Under the pieces are notes generated by a model. The model saw only the letters and a list, made by a program, of their open reading frames with translations. It was not told the DNA's origin and did no database searches. A stretch of DNA of 11,661 bases from Caldilineaceae bacterium. GTDB lineage: Bacteria > Chloroflexota > Anaerolineae > Caldilineales > Caldilineaceae. The stretch lies in contig JAHEML010000036.1 in assembly GCA_024643705.1 (NCBI GenBank), positions 1-11,661 of the forward strand, in the 5' to 3' direction. The translations under genes and the position numbers were made by a program. Within the stretch, counting starts at the first letter, position 1. Each line of letters begins with the position of its first letter. Shown here piece by piece: positions 1-4,878 of the stretch.

Positions 1-115
1 CGCAACTTTCCACCCCATCCAGCCGCGCCACGCCCGTTTGGATGGTGCGGGCGCAGTCGGCGCAGTCCATGCCGGTGATGGGGAGGATGAGGGTGGGTGG
101 GGATGAAGAGGGCAT
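1..115 (-). CDS. Heavy-metal-translocating P-type ATPase, N-terminal fragment (HMA domain)
   Basis: Partial gene: only the first 38 codons lie in the window and the rest continues past the left edge. The readable protein starts MPSSSPPTLILPITGMDCAD and continues CARTIQTGVARLDGVESC. The GMDCxxC motif (Cys18 and Cys21) followed by an amphipathic helix and LDGVES is the metal-binding loop of a heavy-metal-associated (HMA) domain. In known families this domain sits at the N-terminus of P1B ATPases that export soft metals, or forms a small metallochaperone. GMDC, rather than GMTC, is more usual in Zn/Cd/Pb exporters of the ZntA/CadA type than in copper pumps; that specificity is inference. The start is supported by AAAGGA about 9 nt upstream of the ATG at 115-113. 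It is co-oriented with the feo genes and lies 97 nt after the permease stop, so it may be the last member of the same metal cluster. Confidence 0.75.
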   Translation of the reverse strand, partial: MPSSSPPTLILPITGMDCADCARTIQTGVARLDGVESC

Positions 116-141
116 TGGATGAGTTCCTTTGGTAGGTAAAG

Positions 142-208
142 TGCGTATTGCGTAGCTCCAAGGCAAGGTCGCAACTGCTTACGAAATACGCTGTACGCAA
201 TACGCAAT
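142..208. repeat. Inverted heptamer repeat in the feoB-ATPase gap
   Basis: A perfect 13-bp inverted repeat (TGCGTATTGCGTA at 142-154, TACGCAATACGCA at 194-206) fills most of the 97-nt gap between the permease stop and the ATPase start. The right side reads as four head-to-tail heptamers in register: ACGAAAT (181-187), ACGCTGT (188-194), ACGCAAT (195-201) and ACGCAAT (202-208). The left arm carries the same ACGCAAT unit in the opposite direction (147-153). It could form a hairpin in the transcript. There is no T-run, so it is not an obvious intrinsic terminator. Confidence 0.7.
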
Positions 209-212
209 GCTT

Positions 213-1697
213 TTACGCAAACAGTCGCCACACCTGGGCCACGGTAAAGGTGACCACAAATCCCATGACAACCGGCATGAGCGAGGCCAGGGCGGTCCAT
301 TTGGCGCTGCCCGTCTCTTTGTAGATCGTGTAGATGGTTGTGCTGCATGGGTTGTGCATCAGGCTGAAAAGCATGAGGTTGACCGCGGTAAGCAGTGTCC
401 AGCCCCCGGCGGAAAAGAGGGCCGCTGTGGCATTGAGCGAATCCAATTCGAACATGACGCCTTTGCCCGCGCCTGCATCCACCATGCCGGTTGTCAACAC
501 AGTGAGCATGAGGATCGTCGGGATGACGATTTCGTTGGCGGGGATCGCCACGATGTAGGCCAGCAGGATCACCCCATTCAACCCCAGCAGCAGGCCAAAG
601 GGGTTCATGCCGTTGATCAGCCATTCGGCCAGGCTGATGTCGCCCACGGGGATGTTGGCCGTGAGCCAAATGGCCGCGCCTGCGGGTGCCGCAAAGACGA
701 TGGCCCGCCACAGCACGTAGATGGTGCGGTCGATCAGGGATGTGTAGATCGTCTGCCAGATGCGCGGGGGGCGATAGGGGGGCAGCTCCAGGCTGAAGGT
801 GGAGACTTCGCCCTTGAGAACCGTGCGCGAGAGCGCCCAGGAGACCACGAAGGTCAGCAGCACACCCAGCAGGGCAATGCCCACCACCGCCGACGCGGAG
901 ATCAGCCCGGCCCACTGCGCGGGAACCAGCCCGCCGATAAAGATGGTGGCGATGAGAATCTGGGTGGGCCAGCGCCCGTTGCACAGAGCGAAATTGTTGG
1001 TGATGATGGCGATCAGCCGCTCGCGGGGGCTGTCGATGATGCGGGTGGCGATGACCCCCGCGGCGTTGCAGCCAAAGCCCATCATCATGGACATGGACTG
1101 CTTGCCGTGCGCGCCCGCTTTGCGGAAGATGGCGTCCAAATTGAAGGCGACTCTAGGCAGGTAGCCCAAATCTTCCAGCAGGGTGAACATGGGGAAGAAG
1201 ATCGCCATGGGGGGCAGCATGACACTGACCACCCAGGCCGTGCCCAGGTAGATGCCGTCGATCAGGAAGCCGTCGAGCCACCAGGGCAGACCGATGGCAG
1301 CCGCAATCCCTTTCAGCCAGGGGTGGACTGTGCCCAGCAGCAGGTCGGCCAACATAGCCGAGGGTATATTGGCCCCGGCGATTGTCAGCCAAAGGACAAA
1401 TGTAAAAAGGGCCAGCATGATGGGAAAGCCCAGCCAGCGGCTTGTGACCAGCCGGTCGATGGTGCGATCCAGATCGAAGCGGGCTTTCTGATCCGGGCGG
1501 GTGACGCTGCGCTCGGCCAGGCGCGAGGCTTCGCCGTAGACCGCCTCCACCCACTCTTCGTGGATGTCGGTGGTCATCTCCCGGCGAAAGGCGTCCACGC
1601 TGGCAAGGATGGAATCTGCGTTGACGGCTGCGCCATTGGGTGTGGGGCGGGGCGCAATCCCGCCAGTTAATCGTTGTGTAGTTATATCGACAGTCAT
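213..1697 (-). CDS. feoB: FeoB C-terminal half: ferrous iron permease membrane domain
   Basis: 494-residue membrane half of a split FeoB, the inner-membrane Fe(II) transporter. Residues 1-90 form a hydrophilic, helix-rich linker ending in LVTSRWLGFPIM, which matches the segment after the G-domain in full-length FeoB (typically DRxLTNRWLGIPIF). About eight hydrophobic segments follow, beginning near residues 91-110 and ending near 470-492. The two gate-type repeats are recognisable: LEDLGYLPRVAF (174-185), GFGCN (207-211, Cys210), NNFALCNGRWP (234-244, Cys239) and HNPCSTTIYTIYKETGSA (448-465, Cys451). The start ATG overlaps the stop of the GTPase gene as ATGA (1697-1694), implying translational coupling and a 1:1 complex. 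Together the halves total 795 residues, close to intact FeoB (about 770 in E. coli). The alternative of a fused gene broken by sequencing error is unlikely because both termini look natural. A long open frame on the opposite strand is a shadow. Confidence 0.95.
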   Translation of the reverse strand: MTVDITTQRLTGGIAPRPTPNGAAVNADSILASVDAFRREMTTDIHEEWVEAVYGEASRLAERSVTRPDQKARFDLDRTIDRLVTSRWLGFPIMLALFTFVLWLTIAGANIPSAMLADLLLGTVHPWLKGIAAAIGLPWWLDGFLIDGIYLGTAWVVSVMLPPMAIFFPMFTLLEDLGYLPRVAFNLDAIFRKAGAHGKQSMSMMMGFGCNAAGVIATRIIDSPRERLIAIITNNFALCNGRWPTQILIATIFIGGLVPAQWAGLISASAVVGIALLGVLLTFVVSWALSRTVLKGEVSTFSLELPPYRPPRIWQTIYTSLIDRTIYVLWRAIVFAAPAGAAIWLTANIPVGDISLAEWLINGMNPFGLLLGLNGVILLAYIVAIPANEIVIPTILMLTVLTTGMVDAGAGKGVMFELDSLNATAALFSAGGWTLLTAVNLMLFSLMHNPCSTTIYTIYKETGSAKWTALASLMPVVMGFVVTFTVAQVWRLFA

Positions 1698-2599
1698 GCG
1701 GCCATCTCCATTTGCTCGGTCACCGGTTGGCGGGACATTTGATGTTGGGTCGGTTCTCGGCTGGCAAGGTCCGGCGTGCCCACGATCAGCTGGCCCAGTT
1801 CGCCGGTGCGCACAGCCTGCACAATGCTCTCGTCGCCATCCAGCAGGCGCAGGGCCACCCAGCGGGCGTTGGGCAGGCCGGGGAAGGCGGTGGTGAGCTG
1901 GGCGACGAGTCGATCCAGCGCGCCCTTGATGGCTTTGGGTTCTTTCTGCATCCGATAGGGTTTGCAGACCACTTCGCCTGTGGCGACCTGGTGGACAGCC
2001 TGCAAGAGATCGGCCAAGCCTTCGCCCTGGCGGGCAGCGGTGGGCACAACCGGCACGCCCAAATCACGGGCCAGGCGACGGTCATCCACCTGTAGTTTGT
2101 GGCGACGGGCTTCGTCCATCAAATTCAGGCAGACGACGGCGCGGTCGGTGATTTCCAGGGTTTGCAGCACAAGGTTCAGGTTGCGCTCCAGGCGGGTGGC
2201 ATCCACCACGATAATCGTCACGTCGGGCTGGCCGAAGAGGATGAAGTCCCGGGCGATTTCTTCGTCCAGGCTGGTGGCGAGCAGGGAATAGGTTCCGGGC
2301 AGATCGACCAGTTTGTAGCGTTTGTCGCTGTAGACAAAGCCACCCTCGGCCCGGGCCACTGTCTTGCCCGGCCAGTTGCCCGTGTGTTGGCGCAGACCGG
2401 TGAGGGCGTTGAAGACCGTGCTTTTGCCTGTGTTGGGGTTGCCCGCCAGCGCGACAACGTAGTCCCAGTTTTGCATGTCCACGCCCAATTTGAGCAGCGC
2501 GCCCGCGTTGTGGACGGCGCAGCCGTCGCAACCAGCAGTGGCATGGCCGCCGTGGGTGGAGGTGAGGGGGATGGGGTCGATGGTTATCTTGTCACTCAT
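1694..2599 (-). CDS. feoB: FeoB N-terminal half: GTPase (G-protein) domain
   Basis: 301-residue soluble GTPase half of a split FeoB, expected to bind GTP in the cytosol and gate the permease encoded by the next gene. All G motifs are visible: G1 GNPNTGKS (53-60), G2 Thr in TGNWPGKT (73-80), G3 DLPG (99-102), G4 NLMD (159-162) and G5-like TAAR (187-190). Residues from about 195 to 260 form the helical spacer domain. The C-terminal tail (about 275-301) is Gln/Met-rich and probably disordered. Unlike E. coli FeoB, which begins almost directly with the G-domain, this protein has about 48 extra N-terminal residues containing HGGHATAGCDGCAVHN, with Cys24 and Cys27 as CxxC next to histidines, a possible metal-binding extension. 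The start is supported by AAAGGA about 8 nt upstream of ATG 2599-2597. It overlaps the permease gene by 4 nt and follows the FeoA-domain regulator by 95 nt. Confidence 0.95.
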   Translation of the reverse strand: MSDKITIDPIPLTSTHGGHATAGCDGCAVHNAGALLKLGVDMQNWDYVVALAGNPNTGKSTVFNALTGLRQHTGNWPGKTVARAEGGFVYSDKRYKLVDLPGTYSLLATSLDEEIARDFILFGQPDVTIIVVDATRLERNLNLVLQTLEITDRAVVCLNLMDEARRHKLQVDDRRLARDLGVPVVPTAARQGEGLADLLQAVHQVATGEVVCKPYRMQKEPKAIKGALDRLVAQLTTAFPGLPNARWVALRLLDGDESIVQAVRTGELGQLIVGTPDLASREPTQHQMSRQPVTEQMEMAA

Positions 2600-2646
2600 G
2601 GGGTGAGTCCTTTCTCAAGAAGTACAATTTTTGTGGCTTATGTTGT

Positions 2647-2698
2647 GTGATGCGTGAAACGTGGGTTAACACGACCCTTCTCACGGTTCACGCATCAC
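2647..2698. repeat. Inverted heptamer repeat between regulator and feoB
   Basis: A 17-nt inverted repeat with 16 matching positions (GTGATGCGTGAAACGTG at 2647-2663, CACGGTTCACGCATCAC at 2682-2698) lies in the 95-nt gap before the FeoB GTPase gene. The right arm reads as heptamers in register: ACGGTTC, ACGCATC, ACGCAGC (2683-2703). It overlaps the stop codon of the upstream regulator gene (2697-2695) and its last codons. The loop contains a further GGGT/ACCC pairing (2663-2666, 2674-2677). It could act as an mRNA hairpin that sets relative expression or stability within the operon. There is no U-run, so a terminator is not supported. Confidence 0.7.
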
Positions 2699-3732
2699 GC
2701 AGCGGTTTTGGTGGTCGCTCTCTCGATCAAAATCATCTGCGCCTGATCTTTGCGCAGGGCGATGAGCGTGTCACGCACCCGATAGGCAACGGGATCGTTC
2801 AGCGGGCTGGGCATGGCAACTTCGATCTTGGCGCCGGGCAGGATGCCCAAATCCATCAGCCGCCGGCGTTCGGGTCCCCGGCAGGCGCGGGAGACAGCCA
2901 CGACGTTGGCTTCTTCGCCCACGCGCAAGGTGTGCAACGGTTCTGCGCTACCGGGTGGCAAGGCCGCGTGGTTGCGTATTTTTTGCACACTTACATTGGC
3001 CGCTAGTTGGGGCGCCAGCCGACGCTCTTCGCCTTCGCCCACAAAACGCAAAAACTGGGCATTCTTTTCCAATAATTGAATCGCCATACCTGGGTGCAAT
3101 CCTTCGGCTACCAGTTGGGCAAAGACGACCGGTGGCTCGTCCTCCAAATGGACGATGCGCAGGGTCTGGTCGGGCTGTGCATCGGTGAGGGCAAAGCTGG
3201 CGGGTGCATCCAGACCTTGTTCGGTGGGGATGGGGTCGCCGTGGGGGTCGAAAACGGGATGGCCCAAACTGGCCGAGAGGGCGTCCAGCTCGTTGGGCGA
3301 GAGCTTGTGCTCCTGGCGTTCGGCCTGCCTGTGCCAGTCGGTTGGGGCAAGGCCGGTTTTGTCGGCCAGATGGGTCTCCCAGAGACGATGGGCACGGACC
3401 ACATGCAGGGCCATTGCCTCGCCTTTGGGGGTCAGCTCCAGGCCACTTTCGCCATACGTCACAAGGGCCGATTCTTCCATCTGGGCAATCAGGTCGCTGG
3501 CCTGGGCGCGGTTGAGTTCCACCGCGCCGGCCAGGGATTCGACTGTTACAGGGATTTCTCGTTGGCGAAAGGTGTAGACATGTTTCAACCCATCTTCGAT
3601 CAGCACTCGCTGTTGGCGTTGGTTTCTTTGCAGCCGCCGCCAAAAGGGGCCGCGCCCTGGCCAGAAAGCAAGCAACAAGAGTAGGCCAATGGTTATAATC
3701 CAAAATAGCGGTTGGGCAAATAGACTTTCCAT
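2695..3732 (-). CDS. Membrane-anchored DtxR-like metal sensor with two FeoA-type domains
   Basis: 345 residues. Layout: one N-terminal transmembrane helix (about 8-25) followed by Arg-rich residues 27-36, placing the rest in the cytosol by the positive-inside rule; a winged helix-turn-helix of DtxR type (about 43-112, wing LTPKGEAMA); a DtxR-type metal-binding/dimerisation domain (about 112-170); an SH3-like domain (about 187-252); and a clear FeoA domain (about 266-336, core RRRLMDLGILPGAKIEV, then DPVAYRVRDTLIALRKDQA). Residues aligning with family metal ligands are present: Asp47, His115, Glu119, His134, Glu138, Glu141, His142. In known systems FeoA-type SH3 domains support FeoB function, so this protein may both sense metal and act on the FeoB encoded just downstream. 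The start is supported by AAAGGAG 8 nt upstream of ATG 3732-3730. It follows the DtxR gene by 73 nt, which includes a putative operator. DNA binding is inferred; it may instead be a membrane partner of FeoB. Confidence 0.85.
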   Translation of the reverse strand: MESLFAQPLFWIITIGLLLLLAFWPGRGPFWRRLQRNQRQQRVLIEDGLKHVYTFRQREIPVTVESLAGAVELNRAQASDLIAQMEESALVTYGESGLELTPKGEAMALHVVRAHRLWETHLADKTGLAPTDWHRQAERQEHKLSPNELDALSASLGHPVFDPHGDPIPTEQGLDAPASFALTDAQPDQTLRIVHLEDEPPVVFAQLVAEGLHPGMAIQLLEKNAQFLRFVGEGEERRLAPQLAANVSVQKIRNHAALPPGSAEPLHTLRVGEEANVVAVSRACRGPERRRLMDLGILPGAKIEVAMPSPLNDPVAYRVRDTLIALRKDQAQMILIERATTKTAA

Positions 3733-3773
3733 TTAATCAACTCCTTTCCAATCCAATGGCTGCAGGACAGGGA

Positions 3774-3787
3774 TTAGCCGCAGCTAA
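3774..3787. promoter_or_regulatory. Putative DtxR-type operator 2 (TTAG-N6-CTAA)
   Basis: The palindrome TTAGC-CGCA-GCTAA lies in the 73-nt gap between the two regulator genes, upstream of the membrane-anchored regulator. Its TTAG-N6-CTAA core and spacing are identical to those of the larger palindrome at 4495-4518, and match the core of published DtxR/IdeR boxes. It is shorter (5-bp perfect arms), so a chance match is possible. No convincing promoter was seen here, so it would act as an internal site, by roadblock or by control of a weak internal promoter. Confidence 0.4.
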
Positions 3788-3805
3788 AATGATGCTGAAA
3801 AAAAT

Positions 3806-4507
3806 TCAGGCCGGTGTTGGCTCTGTCACCACGACCTGCAACTGCTCTGCCATTTCGAAGGCCAGGGCATGGGGCTGGCCCTGCACTTCCAGTAGCAGCG
3901 GCCCGTTAAAGGGTGCCCGTTCGCGCAGAATCACCGGCGTATCGGGATAGAGGCCCAAGCTGCCCAGATAGCAGAGGCGATCCGGGTCTTGGGTGAGTAC
4001 ACGGATCAACCGCAGGGTTTCGCCGATGGGTGCGCTTGTGAGGAGAAAGCCGGGTGTTTTATCAATGTGTCCCTCTTTGCTGGGGATGGGGTCGCCGTGG
4101 GGATCGATGGTTGGATTGCCCAGAACAGCAGCCATCGCGTCCTCCATCGCCTCGCTGATCACATGTTCCAGCTTGTCCGCTTCCTCGTGCACTCTGTCCC
4201 AGGACATGTCCAGGGTTTCGTGGAGAAAGAGTTCGATGAGCCGGTGGTGGCGTAGGACTTCCAGGGCTACTTGGCGGCCCATATCTGTCAGTTCCACGCC
4301 CCGGTAGGGTTCGTGGGTGACTAGGTGAAGCTCGGCCAGTTTTTTGACCATGTTGGTGGCCGAAGCTGCGGCAAAGCCCATATGTTGGGCCAATGCCGAG
4401 TTGCTCACCGGCTCTCCATCGGCAGCCAACAGGTAGATGGCTTTGAGATAATCTTCATGGGCCGGGGTTAAAGGGTTTTCGGTTGCGTGAACATAATTTT
4501 TAGTCAT
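3806..4507 (-). CDS. DtxR/MntR-family metal-dependent transcriptional repressor with FeoA-like C-terminus
   Basis: 233-residue canonical DtxR-family regulator: N-terminal winged helix-turn-helix (about 14-80; VSNSALAQHMGFAAASATNMVKKL as helix-turn-helix, LTDMG wing), metal-binding and dimerisation domain (about 80-145) and C-terminal SH3/FeoA-like domain (about 160-228). It is expected to bind Fe(II) or Mn(II) in the cytosol and then repress iron or manganese uptake genes. By alignment from memory, ligand positions are Asp19 (Met10 in DtxR, Asp8 in MntR), His88, Glu92, His107, Asp111 (Cys102 in DtxR, Glu99 in MntR), Glu114 and His115. Acidic residues at the two selectivity positions are closer to MntR than DtxR, although MntR Glu11 is replaced by Lys22. 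The feoB context favours iron. The start is unusual: no ribosome binding site precedes the ATG, and a consensus promoter ends 8 nt before it, so translation is probably leaderless. It is first in the cluster and divergent from the protease genes. Confidence 0.93.
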   Translation of the reverse strand: MTKNYVHATENPLTPAHEDYLKAIYLLAADGEPVSNSALAQHMGFAAASATNMVKKLAELHLVTHEPYRGVELTDMGRQVALEVLRHHRLIELFLHETLDMSWDRVHEEADKLEHVISEAMEDAMAAVLGNPTIDPHGDPIPSKEGHIDKTPGFLLTSAPIGETLRLIRVLTQDPDRLCYLGSLGLYPDTPVILRERAPFNGPLLLEVQGQPHALAFEMAEQLQVVVTEPTPA

Positions 4508-4518
4508 GGCTAAAAATT
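4495..4518. promoter_or_regulatory. DtxR-type operator over transcription start and start codon of the repressor gene
   Basis: 24-bp palindrome in which 11 of 12 base pairs match: left arm AATTTTTAG, centre TCATGG, right arm CTAAAAATT. The core is TTAG-N6-CTAA (4500-4513), the geometry of the DtxR/IdeR iron box known from other bacteria. It overlaps the last bases of the -10 box (4521-4516), the predicted transcription start and the ATG (4507-4505). A bound dimer would block the promoter, giving negative autoregulation by metal. Confidence 0.75.
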
Positions 4519-4544
4519 GTAGCAGAGGCTTGTGGACTTGTCAA
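4509..4544 (-). promoter_or_regulatory. Sigma-70-type promoter of the feo/DtxR cluster, leaderless
   Basis: On the minus strand the -35 box is TTGACA (4544-4539), a 17-nt spacer follows, and the -10 box is TACAAT (4521-4516). Only 8 nt (TTTTAGCC, 4515-4508) separate the -10 box from the ATG at 4507, so the transcript should begin at or within about 4 nt of the start codon. No Shine-Dalgarno sequence can fit. Confidence 0.75.
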
Positions 4545-4601
4545 GTTGATCATTTGTATTTTCTGTAGCCGTTACGACCAGTGACCAAAAACCTGCCTTG
4601 T

Positions 4602-4630
4602 TTGACATCGACCATCTTCCTCGTTATAAT
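4602..4630 (+). promoter_or_regulatory. Consensus sigma-70 promoter for the first subtilase gene
   Basis: TTGACA (4602-4607) and TATAAT (4625-4630) are both exact consensus hexamers with a 17-bp spacer, reading right. Transcription should start near 4637. The -35 boxes of this promoter and of the repressor promoter are 57 nt apart, so the two are divergent. No TTAG-N6-CTAA site was seen over it, which suggests it is not part of the metal regulon. Confidence 0.75.
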
Positions 4631-4636
4631 CGCTGT

Positions 4637-4878
4637 AATATTCCCCATGTTGGCTACTTCTACTGATTAAAACCAGCATTGTGTTGGAAAGGAGTCGCAA
4701 CGGCGAGACGACAAACCACACTGCCTCATGTTGTTCCATCCATTTAACCTCGAAACTCTGATACAATCGTACTTTGCCATCGACTTTGAAAGCCAATCGA
4801 CTTTCAATAACTAAAGGCCCTATTTGCCTTGCTGACAAGCAGGTTCACGAGTTGAGAGAACCACGAAAGGAAAGTACT
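4637..4878 (+). other. Long 5' leader of the first subtilase mRNA, no gene recognised
   Basis: About 240 nt lie between the predicted transcription start and the TTG start codon. Visible small structures are an AT-rich inverted repeat TTGAAAG/CTTTCAA (4786-4792, 4801-4807) and GGTTC/GAACC (4842-4846, 4858-4862) just before the ribosome binding site. A Shine-Dalgarno-like GGAAAGGAG (4685-4693) has no start codon at a suitable distance. Short open frames at 4648 (7 codons) and 4728 (28 codons) lack ribosome binding sites. No known riboswitch class was recognised. The leader could be a regulatory RNA or simply untranslated. Confidence 0.45.

Noticed and set aside
207..1670. 487-codon open frame on the plus strand opposite the FeoB permease gene
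   Set aside because: The product is rich in Gly, Asp, Gln and His with no fold-like pattern, and it mirrors the codon structure of the certain FeoB gene on the other strand; it has no ribosome binding site.
3076..3684. 202-codon plus-strand open frame opposite the membrane-anchored regulator
   Set aside because: Shadow of a well-supported gene whose domains are recognisable; no promoter or family resemblance.
4746..4767. Second -10-like box (TACAAT 4762-4767) closer to the protease gene
   Set aside because: No acceptable -35 hexamer at 16-18 nt upstream.
4572..4838. 88-codon minus-strand open frame in the divergent promoter region
   Set aside because: It begins with TTG without a ribosome binding site, runs through the consensus promoter of the protease gene, and has no recognisable protein features.
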